Origin: Nitrosomonas oligotropha
GTDB lineage: Bacteria; Pseudomonadota; Gammaproteobacteria; Burkholderiales; Nitrosomonadaceae
DNA: 64,000 bases
Direction of reading: 5' to 3'
NCBI RefSeq assembly: GCF_900106555.1
Contig: NZ_FNOE01000001.1
Location: 186,001 to 250,000 of the forward strand
Made by a program: the position numbers and the translations under genes. Under the pieces are notes generated by a model, which did no database searches, was not told where the DNA came from, and worked only from the letters and a program-made list of their open reading frames with translations. How positions within the stretch are numbered: position 1 is the first letter of the stretch; every line of letters starts with the position of its first letter. Positions 38,901-47,926 of this stretch are shown piece after piece.

Positions 38901-39230
38901 ATGAAGAATTATTTAATTGCCGCAGTGAGCGGAGCAGCGTTGATATTATCAAGTCAAGTAATGGCTGCTGATATTGAAGCAGGTAAAAGTAAAGCAGCTG
39001 AAGTTTGTGCTTCCTGTCATGGTGTTGACGGTAATAGCCCGGCACCAAATTTCCCCAAAATTGGCGGACAATACAGAACTTACATAGCAAAAGCATTGAA
39101 AGATTACAAATCCGGCACCCGGAATGACCCGATTATGGCGGGAATGACTGCCAATTTGACCCCGGCCGATATTGAAAACCTGGCTTTCTATTATTCCAGT
39201 CAGGCAGGTGGTCTGAATTCAAACAAATAA
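38901..39230 (+). CDS. Monohaem cytochrome c (c553/c4-like), second of pair
   Basis: 109 residues, signal peptide (cleavage near VMAAD). Haem motif CASCH is at 36-40; Met79 or Met82 (PIMAGMTANL) would be the axial ligand. It shares KIGGQYRTYIAKALKDYKSGTR and LTPADIENLAFYYS with the gene before it. Two single-domain copies side by side resemble a split dihaem cytochrome c4. A terminator follows. Confidence 0.9.
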   Translation: MKNYLIAAVSGAALILSSQVMAADIEAGKSKAAEVCASCHGVDGNSPAPNFPKIGGQYRTYIAKALKDYKSGTRNDPIMAGMTANLTPADIENLAFYYSSQAGGLNSNK

Positions 39231-39259
39231 TATTTATTTGAGCTGACAACGCGAATTCA

Positions 39260-39299
39260 AAAGCGGGATAAATACCAGTTGATGGTTTTATCCCGCTTT
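39260..39299. terminator. Bidirectional terminator between cytochrome pair and DUF1841 gene
   Basis: AAAGCGGGATAAA (39260-39272) and TTTATCCCGCTTT (39287-39299) form a perfect 13-bp stem with A- and T-rich ends. It lies between convergent genes and can serve both. Confidence 0.9.
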
Positions 39300-39303
39300 C
39301 ATT

Positions 39304-39741
39304 TTAATTGACCGAACCTAGCTGTTTATCCAAACAATCGAAGTAGATGCTGGCATCCGGCGCGGACTGCGCGCGCTGCGCTTGCCATATCATTTCTGCC
39401 AGACATTCCATCGTCTGATGTGCGGCAATGTGTTCACTTCCGCAATTCTTCTGTAAACGAGCAAATCGCTCGCAAATTCCAACCGGTTGATTAATGGATA
39501 GCTGTTCTTTGATCGCTACGTGCATGCTCATGTGCAGAAATGGATTAGTGTCACCCATTTCCGGTAAGTAATCCTTATCCAAATAGCGCTCGGGGTCGCC
39601 AAGAATGTCATGGTATTCCGGGTGCAACAGAATGACCTCAAGTGCGATCGTTTCGATACCGGATAATATTTCCCGCTGGCGGTACTTACGCCACGTGTCG
39701 AAAAATAATTGCCGCGCTTGTTCTCTCGATGGTTTAAACAT
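39304..39741 (-). CDS. DUF1841 family protein
   Basis: 145 residues, no signal peptide or membrane segment. The sequence MFKPSREQARQLFFDTWRKY, HPEYHDILGDPERYLDKDY and NPFLHMSMHVAIKEQLSI is characteristic of DUF1841, a betaproteobacterial and gammaproteobacterial family without a known function. The several histidines in the middle could bind metal, but this is a guess. It is transcribed with nth (11-base gap), the usual neighbourhood of this family. Confidence 0.85.
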   Translation of the reverse strand: MFKPSREQARQLFFDTWRKYRQREILSGIETIALEVILLHPEYHDILGDPERYLDKDYLPEMGDTNPFLHMSMHVAIKEQLSINQPVGICERFARLQKNCGSEHIAAHQTMECLAEMIWQAQRAQSAPDASIYFDCLDKQLGSVN

Positions 39742-39752
39742 AGCTAGTGTGA

Positions 39753-40391
39753 TTAGAGTGCAAAATTTTTGTCTTTGAATTCACATAAATGATTGATCGT
39801 GCAAATTGCACAGGCCGGTTTTCTGGCTTTGCAAACATACCGGCCATGTAGGATTAGCCAATGGTGTGCATCATGACGAAATTCCTTCGGTACTGCCTTG
39901 AGCAGCTTTAATTCGACTTCCAGCACATTTTTGCCGGGTGCTAATCCGGTGCGATTGGCAACCCGGAAAATATGTGTATCCACTGCAATCGTAGGTTCGC
40001 CGAACGCGGTATTCAGAATGACATTGGCAGTTTTACGTCCGACCCCGGGCAATGCTTCCAGTTGTTCGCGCGTACGTGGTACTTCGCTATGATGATGCTG
40101 TATTAGCAATTGGCAGGTTGCCAGAATATTTTTCGCCTTGGTTTTATATAATCCGATGCTTTTGATACATTCAAGCAAACCCGCCTCACCCAGAGCAAGA
40201 ATTTTCTCCGGTGTATTGGCTTGAGGAAATAATTTTCGTGTTGCCAGATTCACGCTCTTGTCAGTAGCTTGCGCCGATAAAATAACCGCGATCAGCAGTT
40301 CAAAAGGAGAACGATATTCTAGCTCGGTGGTTGGATGCGGATTGGTTGATTGCAAGCAAGTAAAGATTTCGTGCCGCTTGGCTGAATTCAT
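39753..40391 (-). CDS. nth: Endonuclease III
   Basis: DNA glycosylase/AP lyase for oxidised pyrimidines. 212 residues. The helix-hairpin-helix LPGVGRKTANVIL holds catalytic Lys120; Asp138 is in VDTHIFR. The C-terminal [4Fe-4S] ligands C187, C194, C197 and C203 have the family spacing C-x6-C-x2-C-x5-C. It starts two bases after the stop of the RnfB-like gene, so it is probably co-transcribed. Confidence 0.97.
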   Translation of the reverse strand: MNSAKRHEIFTCLQSTNPHPTTELEYRSPFELLIAVILSAQATDKSVNLATRKLFPQANTPEKILALGEAGLLECIKSIGLYKTKAKNILATCQLLIQHHHSEVPRTREQLEALPGVGRKTANVILNTAFGEPTIAVDTHIFRVANRTGLAPGKNVLEVELKLLKAVPKEFRHDAHHWLILHGRYVCKARKPACAICTINHLCEFKDKNFAL

Positions 40392-40392
40392 G

Positions 40393-41052
40393 TCATTTCA
40401 CCGGCGGGCGGTTGTTATCAGCTTGGGCACGGATGGCCATGGCACGTTTTAAGGCTGCTTGCACGATGGCGTGCTTACGTTCTTCCGCTGCAGCAGGGGT
40501 TATTTTCGGTTGTGCAATGGCTTTGGATCTGAGCGCTTTGGGACTGGTCTGTTTTTCTCTTGCTAAACGCTGTAATCTGAAGTGATACCGTGAGCGCGCG
40601 CTATCGGCGGCTTGCTTCCGCCATATATCGTCAGTTTTCTCAGCGACGGACACAAGGCTAATACAATCCATAGGACAAGGCGCGATGCATAACTCACAGC
40701 CGGTGCATTCTGCGGCGATGACCGTGTGCATTTGTTTGCCAGCTCCAACAATGGCATCAACAGGACAAACCCGGGTACAGAACGTGCAGCCGATGCACAA
40801 CTGCTCGTCAATTCTGGCAATAACTTTACCGGGCCGGGGAAGGCCATGTGACGTGTTCAAAGGTTTGGGCGGCACGCCCAATAATTGTGCCAATTTCCCG
40901 ATACCTTCCTGATCGCCGGGAGGGCATTGATTAATATCCGCGCGACCTTCGGCTATCGCTTCCGCGTAAGGCCTGCAGCCGGGAAAGCCGCATTTTCCGC
41001 ATTGCGTTTGCGGCAATAGCGCGTCGATTGCTTCTATCAACAATGGATTCAT
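40393..41052 (-). CDS. RnfB/RsxB-like iron-sulfur protein without membrane anchor
   Basis: 219 residues. The [4Fe-4S] module ligands are C18, C21, C26 and C43 ([15 protein letters not shown]), followed by a 2[4Fe-4S] ferredoxin with C86/C89/C92/C96 and C116/C119/C122/C126. RnfB normally begins with a membrane helix; here the ATG at 41052 leads straight into [19 protein letters not shown], so the protein is soluble. No other rnf/rsx gene is near. The C-terminal 35 residues are Ala/Lys/Arg-rich. A start further upstream (41097) would overlap pyrD and adds no helix. The position before nth suggests a possible electron supply to iron-sulfur proteins, unproven. Confidence 0.88.
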   Translation of the reverse strand: MNPLLIEAIDALLPQTQCGKCGFPGCRPYAEAIAEGRADINQCPPGDQEGIGKLAQLLGVPPKPLNTSHGLPRPGKVIARIDEQLCIGCTFCTRVCPVDAIVGAGKQMHTVIAAECTGCELCIAPCPMDCISLVSVAEKTDDIWRKQAADSARSRYHFRLQRLAREKQTSPKALRSKAIAQPKITPAAAEERKHAIVQAALKRAMAIRAQADNNRPPVK

Positions 41053-41053
41053 G

Positions 41054-42085
41054 TTAATTCGATTTTTTTGCGTGATCAGTACAGACAGCCCGCGCAATTT
41101 CCTTAACCAAATCCGGGCCGCGATAAATCAGACCGGTATAGAGCTGTACCAGGCTTGCGCCTGCCGCCAGCTTGTCTTGCGCGTCATGTGCCGACAAGAT
41201 GCCGCCGACGCCGATAACCGGCATGGCACCCTGCAGCATGCTATGTAATTGCCGGATAACCGCAGTGGCGCGTTGCGTCAACGGGGCGCCGCTTAATCCG
41301 CCGCTTTCCTGTGCGGCCGGTAAGTCCTCGATGCCTGTCCGTGCAATCGTAGTATTGGTGGCAATTACACCGTCGATGCGATGTTTTATCAGCAGTGCGG
41401 CAATCGATTGGATCTGAGTTTCGCTCAGATCAGGGGCGATTTTGACTGCCATCGGGACATATTTTGCATGTACTTGTGCCAGCTTGGCTTGTTCTAACTT
41501 TAGTTGATCGAGTAACTGATCAAGTGCATCGGCGTTTTGCAGCTGCCGCAAATTCTGTGTGTTTGGTGACGAGATATTGACCGTCACGTAACTGGCATAT
41601 GGGTAAACCTTCTGTAAACCTATTCGATAATCGTCAACGGCTTTTTCCAGCGGGGTATCGAAATTCTTACCGATATTGATACCGAGTATGCCTCGATAAG
41701 CTGAATGCCTGACGTTTTCAACCAATTGATCCACGCCTAGATTATTGAAACCCAGCCGGTTAATGATTGCACTGGCTTCGGGAATACGAAATATCCGTGG
41801 CGCCGGATTTCCCGGTTGCGGCCGTGGCGTGACAGTGCCAATTTCGATAAAACCGAACCCCAGCATGGCTAGCGCATCCAGGTATTCGCCATTTTTGTCC
41901 AGCCCGGCGGCAAGCCCGACCGGATTGGGAAAACTTAATCCCATGACAGTGCGGGACGGACAAGCGATGACAGTAGGCGTTAATAAACCCAACTTTCTGG
42001 CCAGCTCAATGCCATTGAACGTGACGTGATGTGCAGATTCGGGATCAAGCTTAAAAAGGAGCGGGCGAAGAAGTGTGTAGAACAT
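41054..42085 (-). CDS. pyrD: Dihydroorotate dehydrogenase (quinone), class 2
   Basis: FMN enzyme on the inner membrane that oxidises dihydroorotate with quinone in pyrimidine synthesis. 343 residues, the class 2 length, with the N-terminal helical membrane-contact part ([20 protein letters not shown]). [23 protein letters not shown], the active-site VNISSPNT and the C-terminal [19 protein letters not shown]-phosphate site are present. The RnfB-like gene begins right after its stop. Confidence 0.97.
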   Translation of the reverse strand: MFYTLLRPLLFKLDPESAHHVTFNGIELARKLGLLTPTVIACPSRTVMGLSFPNPVGLAAGLDKNGEYLDALAMLGFGFIEIGTVTPRPQPGNPAPRIFRIPEASAIINRLGFNNLGVDQLVENVRHSAYRGILGINIGKNFDTPLEKAVDDYRIGLQKVYPYASYVTVNISSPNTQNLRQLQNADALDQLLDQLKLEQAKLAQVHAKYVPMAVKIAPDLSETQIQSIAALLIKHRIDGVIATNTTIARTGIEDLPAAQESGGLSGAPLTQRATAVIRQLHSMLQGAMPVIGVGGILSAHDAQDKLAAGASLVQLYTGLIYRGPDLVKEIARAVCTDHAKKSN

Positions 42086-42124
42086 GCTGATTTTATTTTG
42101 AAGAGTTGCGGATTTGAATCGATT

Positions 42125-42832
42125 TTACGAAAAAATGCTACTGTCTAGCAAAACCCACTGATTGTTAATTAAGATTTCAAGCGGTTGAAAATTGGCTTTA
42201 TAACGCATTTTCCGGTTTTCTTTGATCCAATAACCCAGGTAAAGGTACTCCAGATGGTGTTCCCGGCACTGTTCAATCTGCCATAGGATGTTGTAAGTCC
42301 CAAAACTCGCCTGAGCGACCTCGGCATCGTAGAAAGTATAGACCGACGACAGACCGTCTGGCAGCACATCGATAATACTGACCATGCGCAATTGCTCTTT
42401 GTCATGGAATTCAACCAATCTGGAATTCACATGACTCTGCAATAGAAAATTGTGATACTGCTCGCGGCAATCATTATCCATGCCGCCGCCAAAATGGCGA
42501 TTGGTCTGATAACGTTGATAAAGCGCGTAATGCGCTGGTTTGTAATGCAGCGGATGCACGGTGGCGGATAAATGCTGATGTTGTTTCCAGGCACGGCGCT
42601 GCGCGCGCTTAGGCACAAAGGCGGCGACCTTTACCCTTACGGAAAGACAAGCATGACAGTGCTCGCAGCATGGTCGGTAGGTATAATGGCCGCTGCGGCG
42701 GAAACCGGCTTGCACTAATTTTCCATAAGCTTGCGCATCGATATGATGTTCCGGCGTGACGACCTCGGAGCAAGCGAGCTTGCCGGGCAAGTAACTGCAT
42801 GAATAAGGATTGGTGGTGTGAAATTTAAGCAC
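42125..42832 (-). CDS. bpt: Aspartate/glutamate leucyltransferase (Bpt)
   Basis: Transfers Leu from leucyl-tRNA to proteins with N-terminal Asp or Glu, marking them for ClpAP. 235 residues. Conserved cysteines lie near the N terminus (C12, C21) and in [16 protein letters not shown] (C55, C56, C59, C62), followed by [18 protein letters not shown] and the acetyltransferase-like core. It is next to aat (12-base gap), the normal pairing of the two bacterial N-degron transferases. Confidence 0.95.
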   Translation of the reverse strand: MLKFHTTNPYSCSYLPGKLACSEVVTPEHHIDAQAYGKLVQAGFRRSGHYTYRPCCEHCHACLSVRVKVAAFVPKRAQRRAWKQHQHLSATVHPLHYKPAHYALYQRYQTNRHFGGGMDNDCREQYHNFLLQSHVNSRLVEFHDKEQLRMVSIIDVLPDGLSSVYTFYDAEVAQASFGTYNILWQIEQCREHHLEYLYLGYWIKENRKMRYKANFQPLEILINNQWVLLDSSIFS

Positions 42833-42844
42833 GGGTATCTGTCA

Positions 42845-43531
42845 TTATTCGATTGGAATGCGATCAAAATTCCATGTGTTGCCGGGTTCGATTCCGGTTA
42901 TTAAGTCATCCAGCGTTTGACTGAATTCCGTTCGTGAAATTTCCCGTGCACCCAAAGATGCCAGGTGACTGGTTCTGACCTGGCAATCAATCAAGCCAAA
43001 TTCCCAATATTGTAGCTGCTTTACCAGGTGCACGAAGGCGATTTTTGATGCATCCGGCTGGCGTGAGAACATCGATTCACCAAAAAATACTTTTCCTAGC
43101 GCAACACCATAAAGCCCGCCAGCAAGTTCACCATCAATCCAGGTTTCGACCGAGTGCGCCAATCCCATTTCGTGCAGAGTGCTATAAGCCGCAATCATTT
43201 GCGGATGTATCCATGTGCCTGCCTGATCTTTGCGCGGCGCGGCACAGGCTTGCATGACCTGGGTAAAACTGCGGTCCGTGCATATGTGGTAGTGGTCTTT
43301 TTTTAGCGTCTTGCGTAATGACCGGGAAATTTTTAATTCGGCAGGAAACAGCACCATTCGTGGATCCGGACTCCACCAAAGGATGGGATCGTCTTCATTG
43401 AACCAAGGAAAAATGCCCTTGTAATAAGCCGCAAGCAAGCGTTGCGGTGATAAATCCCCTCCCACAGCCAATAACCCGTTGGGCTCGGTAAGCGCATTTT
43501 CCACGGGTGGAAACGGTGTAAAAGAGTTCAT
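42845..43531 (-). CDS. aat: Leucyl/phenylalanyl-tRNA-protein transferase
   Basis: Adds Leu or Phe to proteins with N-terminal Lys or Arg. 228 residues. FPPVENALTEPNGLLAVGGDLS, LAAYYKGIFPWFNEDDPILWWSPDPRMVL, the GLYGVALGKVFFGESMFS signature and DCQVRTSHLASLGA are all family hallmarks. It is the first gene of the minus-strand aat-bpt unit. Confidence 0.97.
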   Translation of the reverse strand: MNSFTPFPPVENALTEPNGLLAVGGDLSPQRLLAAYYKGIFPWFNEDDPILWWSPDPRMVLFPAELKISRSLRKTLKKDHYHICTDRSFTQVMQACAAPRKDQAGTWIHPQMIAAYSTLHEMGLAHSVETWIDGELAGGLYGVALGKVFFGESMFSRQPDASKIAFVHLVKQLQYWEFGLIDCQVRTSHLASLGAREISRTEFSQTLDDLITGIEPGNTWNFDRIPIE

Positions 43532-43842
43532 TTTGGGAATAATTTCTCTATCTATTTAATTCATCAGTGATTTTATCAAATCGTTGCTTGGGAAAATATG
43601 TGACATATATCCCGAAGCAACACGCTGCGCACCCTGTTAGTCAAATATCCTGATAAATAGAGGTAAATGTCCCAATTTTTAGGTTGTTTTAAATCAAGTA
43701 CTTCTGCTGCAAGCAGCAAAGTATTAATGGTGTTCTTCGTTCAAGTTGATGCAGATCAATGTAGCTATAAATCTTTTTTTTTATGCTGTCGCGGTTGAAG
43801 TCAGTTGCTAATAAAAAAACCAACCCTCTAAAGGAGAATGTT
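43532..43842. other. Regulatory region between aat and the FNR-box outer-membrane gene
   Basis: 311 bases without a gene. It holds the shared motif GATAAATAGAGGTAAATGTC (from 43652, continuing CC), which recurs near 49107 and 50049, and a perfect FNR box at 43746-43759. A TATAAAT-like stretch at about 43765-43771 could be the -10 of an FNR-activated promoter. Confidence 0.6.
43746..43759 (+). promoter_or_regulatory. FNR box upstream of outer-membrane protein gene
   Basis: TTGATGCAGATCAA is a perfect FNR/ANR site, centred 90 bases before the ATG at 43843. The TATAAA at 43765-43770 lies too close to it for a standard class II promoter (site at -41.5), so the exact promoter geometry is unclear. 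The Fnr protein encoded at 22166 is the natural candidate regulator. Confidence 0.8.
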
Positions 43843-44760
43843 ATGAAGTATTTATCACCCAATAAAAAATTAACCGGCAATTTTCTTGCTGGTTCGCTTT
43901 TAGCGGCTGTTGCAATGGCTGCACCTCAAGCCGTGGCAGGTGATGCAGCTGCTGAGCGTATTAAGCAATTAGAACAAAGCTTGCAAGCTATTCAAGTTGA
44001 ATTACAAAGAATAAAATCTGAATCCGCTCAGGCTGCACAAAAGGTTAAAAGTATAGAACAAACCGCTACTCAGACAGAACAGAAAATAAATAGTCTTGAA
44101 GAGAGGAAAGCAGCGCTCCTAGATAGGGTAGATCCTCTAACACAACGGATTGGTTCGGATATCACAGAAAAAACTCGTATGCTGCATTTCCGTGGTGGTT
44201 TTACACATCAAATGAATCAGCGTAACGGCTCAAGCATACAAAGTATTGTCGCGCCGGTTGGAGCTCAAGATCAGGCTGGTAAAGATGGATGGTACGTGGG
44301 TGCAGGTATTGATTGGGGATTGACCAGAGATATGTGGGGGTTTATGCCAAAAACGACTGTCTTTGCAGAATTGATGTTTGAATATAAACAATTTGGCAAC
44401 CATGTTCAGGGCAACGCGCTTGCTAATGCGCCTACTATGTTAGTGGGCGCTCCGCAGAATCCGATTAATGTAACAGTCAGTCAGTTTACTTTAACAGCAT
44501 CCCCTAAAATCAAATTTTTTGAAGGCTCCAAAATTAGACCTTGGATTATTCCTGCAGGTTTAGCAATTCACGTTATGAGTCCAACTTCTGAAGCCATTAC
44601 GTATTTAGCACCAGGTATTCAGTTTGGCGCAGGTGTTGACTACAATATCTGGAAAGATTTCTTTATTGGTATCGATGGCCGCTATCAATTGGTGAATAAG
44701 ACGGATGGTGTTAATTTGAGCGGCATGACCGCAGGTGGTTATGTTGGAATCGGGTTCTAA
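43843..44760 (+). CDS. Outer-membrane beta-barrel protein with N-terminal coiled coil
   Basis: 305 residues from the ATG at 43843, which follows AAAGGAGAA. The signal peptide ends near AVAGDA. Residues about 28-95 form a heptad-patterned coiled coil (ERIKQLEQSLQAIQVELQRI onward). The rest is a beta-barrel with strands such as WYVGAGIDWGL, TTVFAELMFEYKQF, FTLTASPKIKFF and FIGIDGRYQLV, ending GGYVGIGF with terminal Phe. Coiled coil plus barrel is typical of proteins that also hold peptidoglycan or form trimers. FNR control is suggested by the upstream site. Cargo or function unknown; not a recognised porin. Confidence 0.82.
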   Translation: MKYLSPNKKLTGNFLAGSLLAAVAMAAPQAVAGDAAAERIKQLEQSLQAIQVELQRIKSESAQAAQKVKSIEQTATQTEQKINSLEERKAALLDRVDPLTQRIGSDITEKTRMLHFRGGFTHQMNQRNGSSIQSIVAPVGAQDQAGKDGWYVGAGIDWGLTRDMWGFMPKTTVFAELMFEYKQFGNHVQGNALANAPTMLVGAPQNPINVTVSQFTLTASPKIKFFEGSKIRPWIIPAGLAIHVMSPTSEAITYLAPGIQFGAGVDYNIWKDFFIGIDGRYQLVNKTDGVNLSGMTAGGYVGIGF

Positions 44761-44886
44761 CGATTTTAAAAAGGTATATACAGGAAAAGGACGAATTCAC
44801 AACATGGTTAATATTTCTTCCTAGACCTTTCATTTTTCTTTGCTCGTTCGCAACCAGAAGAGTATCAGCGCATAACGAAGCCTTGG

Positions 44887-44919
44887 CACCTCACTATTCA
44901 TTTAGCGGGGTGTTTTTTT
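44887..44919 (+). terminator. Probable intrinsic terminator after barrel gene
   Basis: CACCTC (44887-44892) pairs with GGGGTG (44907-44912, one wobble), followed by seven T. It lies 127 bases past the stop. Confidence 0.65.
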
Positions 44920-45054
44920 ATACACATCTCCAGAGCGCCTGCATGCCGCTATGCTCTAACTTACTAACGAATGGACGGAAATATGACCGGGAAAGCTTGT
45001 TGTCAGCCAATGTTTATTCGATTCGGTTGGCAAAAATTTTTTGTGTCGAGCCGA

Positions 45055-45095
45055 TAAAACGCAACCGCCAGCCAGTTTAAGCTGGCTGACAGTTG
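45055..45095 (-). terminator. Intrinsic terminator of the multicopper oxidase unit
   Basis: On the minus strand a 14-bp stem forms between CAACTGTCAGCCAG (complement of 45082-45095) and CTGGCTGGCGGTTG (complement of 45062-45075), with two G-U pairs, followed by CGTTTTAT. It sits just past the stop of the gene at 45104. Confidence 0.8.
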
Positions 45096-45103
45096 CACTC
45101 TGA

Positions 45104-47890
45104 TTAATGCCCTATGGGATCGCGCTGTGCGGTTGTTAAGCCGCTTTTCCATGTTTCCGGCAGGTTTTGCACCCAACCGTTATAGACATTAGGAATGGCA
45201 AGTACTCCCTGGCCGCCAAATCCGGGTAAGCGGCTAACTGTATCATCGGTAGCCGTATTTCCACCGGTCACAAGTGGAACATATCCAGCAATCGTTGCAT
45301 CGCTTAAGTTGCCGTCACCATTCGGGTCGGTATCGACAACGGCAAGCCGGTTAGAAAACTTGCTGGTGACATAAGCATAGTAACCGCCACCTTGTTTTGC
45401 GCCGAAGTTTGCGCCATGACAACCGGGATCACAATCCAGCATTGCAGCGATTGTATCGGTTGAGGTATCAACGACCACGATTTGCCCACCCATCGAAGCG
45501 ATAACCATAGACTTACCGTCCGGGGCAACCGGTGTTTGAATGGGCAGTACGCCTACCGCAATTTTCCCGTTGCCGTCATTGTCCGCAAATGCTCCGGTAA
45601 TCGGGTTGTAGTCAGCAATGAGGTTAACGGTTTTCAGCAAATTACCCGCTCCATCCAGCACGCTCAAGGTATGATGTAGCAGATTGGTCGCATAAATTTT
45701 GCTTGAATCCGGCATCATACCGATGGCAACCGGGTGCGCACCAGGAGCATTGTTTCCTGTGGGAGTTCTGGCTTCAATGCCGCCATTGCTGCCATAAATC
45801 CCGACGTCACCGGTACTGATATTCGGCGTTACGATCTTGCTACCGTCCGCGCTGATCCAATGTCCGTGCGGATGAGCCGTACTTTGCCCGGCTGCTTGCG
45901 TCGGCAATGCCTTGAAGACATAACTGGTGCCAGCTGGCATCATCATAATGCTGTCTTCACCGTTGTTTGCGATCGTGACATCGTCGGTAGATGGTAACGT
46001 CATCACATGGGAAGGTGAATAACCCACTTGTATGTTCTTGATCAATTTACCGTCGGCATGATTAATCAAGGTTAATTTGTTATCAAACCATTGGGTCTGG
46101 TAAACGACCGATTGATCCCGGTTGGTCCACATGTTATGCGGATTATTCATGTTGATCTCGGGTAATGCAATCTTGCGTTTGACAGTCCAATTACTGGCAT
46201 CGACTACCGTGATCGTGCCCGGCTTGTATTTTCCGGCGGTTTTTTCGAACTGCGTATTAACCCATACTTCGCCCACGCCAGGCACGGCTGGTTTAGAACC
46301 GAATGCAATCGGCTGATCGCTATTCAGCACTGCGGATAACGGTGCTGCCAGCCCGCCGCTGGCGATATTGCCGAAAGGTGCGCCGGATATTCTGACCGGC
46401 AACGTTGGAAACTTCACGCTCCAATGGCCGGTTGAATAATCTTGCCAATTATCCGGTGCCGTGGCGATGAAAAATGTTTTCAGCAAACGGACCGCAAGGT
46501 CAGTGCTGGTTGGCAGCCCTTTGATGCCGGTCACCAGATCAATTTTATAATCTGCGGCCGGATTGCCTAGATCAAGACCTACAGTATCAGGATCGTCGAC
46601 GATGACTGCGGCAAACATAAAGGGATGCACTTTACAAGTAAAGACGTACAGTCCCGGTGTGTCCAGTTTGACAATGCCGCCGCCCCGGTACGCTGTGGTT
46701 TGGTTGAAAGGCATGTGAGCCGCCCCTGATGGCCACAGCAGCGAGCTGATGGTATGCACGCCGTTGGTGTCCGACATGACAAAGTTCACGCTGCTGCCCG
46801 GAGCGATGACTTCCAAGGACTTGGTTTTAATATCCAGAGACTTATCTTCATCCGGGCCGGTTAATCCCACATCCTTGTTGCGCAATCCAACAATGGCATC
46901 TCCGCGCGCACTTCTGAACCAGCTGGCCGGTTCATCGCTGACTTCAAACGTCACCAAGCCGGGTTCGTCTTTAGGACCGAGCAGGATCCGTCCGTATGGC
47001 GATGCGCCGACTACACTGGCGCCACTACCACCGGCCGGTGCCACTTTGAAGCTACCGTGCATGCCGGCTTCCATATGTGAAACTAGATGGCAGTGATATT
47101 GCCAATCGCCCGCGCCGACGCCGCTGCCCGCTTTGACGGTGAAAGAATGAGTATCGGTGCCGTCTTGCAATAATTTGACGTCGATGGTCGCATTGGTACC
47201 GGTTTTAAACCAGCGATGCGCGTGCAAATGGAAAGTATGACCGGGTCCTACCGATAAAATATGGAAACGGACGATATCGTTTTCTACTGCGCCGGGATTC
47301 GGATTCGCCCAGAGCGGTTTTTGCGTTGTGCCATCGCCAGAGATTTCGGTGCCCCAGAAAGTTGAACCGACCATAAACAATACGAACTGTTTATCAATGT
47401 CCGCCTGCGCTACCGGCACGGTAGCGCCATTGTCGTCGATATACCGGTCGATTGGTCCGCTGGTGGGATCAACAATCAGCGCACCGAACAAACCGAGCAT
47501 TTCCTTGCCGTTGCCATGGTAAACGAACGTACCGGATTTGTTGGCATGGAAAGTATAGTTTTGCGTTTGCCCTGGCAGTGCGTTCGCAGCGCCTTTGCCC
47601 TTGTCCTGCAAACCGGGCACGCTAAAACCGACTTCGGCCGATGTGGTGTTGGTCAGCGTCACATTGATCGTGTCGCCTTGTCTTACGAACAATGCCGGAC
47701 CCGGAATCACGGCTTCGGCATCGCTGCCAAGAGCATAAGCTAATTGACCGTTCGGCAGGGTTTTGGCTGTGATATTAAAACTTTGCACCGCAGATAGCGC
47801 CATCGGGGATATCAGCGCAGTAATGGCAAACAGCATAAGAGCTGCTAGCATCGGAGCTGGATTCTTAATACCAAAAATATTTTTACTCAT
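45104..47890 (-). CDS. Multicopper oxidase subunit with intact domain 2, extra cupredoxin and beta-propeller
   Basis: 928 residues with signal peptide (to about ALSA, 33). Residues 35-142 are a cupredoxin domain 1 with a lost copper site: S90 and P92 replace the HxH pair, and only H125 remains in YHGN. Residues 150-285 are domain 2 with a full two-domain-laccase ligand set: H218, H221, H223 (HTFHLHAHRW), H266-C267-H268, H272, M277. Residues about 300-435 hold a third cupredoxin with a type 1 site H379, C419, H422, M425 (FTCKVHPFM). Residues about 535-910 form a YVTN-type beta-propeller carrying AHPHGHW and CDPGCH. Substrate unknown. It follows its partner gene by 36 bases, and the two probably form one complex (see findings). 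Confidence 0.9.
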   Translation of the reverse strand: MSKNIFGIKNPAPMLAALMLFAITALISPMALSAVQSFNITAKTLPNGQLAYALGSDAEAVIPGPALFVRQGDTINVTLTNTTSAEVGFSVPGLQDKGKGAANALPGQTQNYTFHANKSGTFVYHGNGKEMLGLFGALIVDPTSGPIDRYIDDNGATVPVAQADIDKQFVLFMVGSTFWGTEISGDGTTQKPLWANPNPGAVENDIVRFHILSVGPGHTFHLHAHRWFKTGTNATIDVKLLQDGTDTHSFTVKAGSGVGAGDWQYHCHLVSHMEAGMHGSFKVAPAGGSGASVVGASPYGRILLGPKDEPGLVTFEVSDEPASWFRSARGDAIVGLRNKDVGLTGPDEDKSLDIKTKSLEVIAPGSSVNFVMSDTNGVHTISSLLWPSGAAHMPFNQTTAYRGGGIVKLDTPGLYVFTCKVHPFMFAAVIVDDPDTVGLDLGNPAADYKIDLVTGIKGLPTSTDLAVRLLKTFFIATAPDNWQDYSTGHWSVKFPTLPVRISGAPFGNIASGGLAAPLSAVLNSDQPIAFGSKPAVPGVGEVWVNTQFEKTAGKYKPGTITVVDASNWTVKRKIALPEINMNNPHNMWTNRDQSVVYQTQWFDNKLTLINHADGKLIKNIQVGYSPSHVMTLPSTDDVTIANNGEDSIMMMPAGTSYVFKALPTQAAGQSTAHPHGHWISADGSKIVTPNISTGDVGIYGSNGGIEARTPTGNNAPGAHPVAIGMMPDSSKIYATNLLHHTLSVLDGAGNLLKTVNLIADYNPITGAFADNDGNGKIAVGVLPIQTPVAPDGKSMVIASMGGQIVVVDTSTDTIAAMLDCDPGCHGANFGAKQGGGYYAYVTSKFSNRLAVVDTDPNGDGNLSDATIAGYVPLVTGGNTATDDTVSRLPGFGGQGVLAIPNVYNGWVQNLPETWKSGLTTAQRDPIGH

Positions 47891-47926
47891 AGTGTCATCC
47901 TTATACTTAGGTATGTTGGCAAATGA

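Larger units (their letters stand above)
44761..45103. other. Intergenic region between convergent genes, with two terminators
   Basis: 343 bases with no convincing gene. It contains the terminator of the plus-strand barrel gene (44887-44919) and that of the minus-strand oxidase gene (45062-45095). A 65-codon frame between them has no RBS and no recognisable domain. Confidence 0.6.

Noticed and set aside
44883-45080. Small 65-codon plus-strand gene
   Set aside because: It overlaps both terminators of the flanking convergent genes and lacks RBS and domain.
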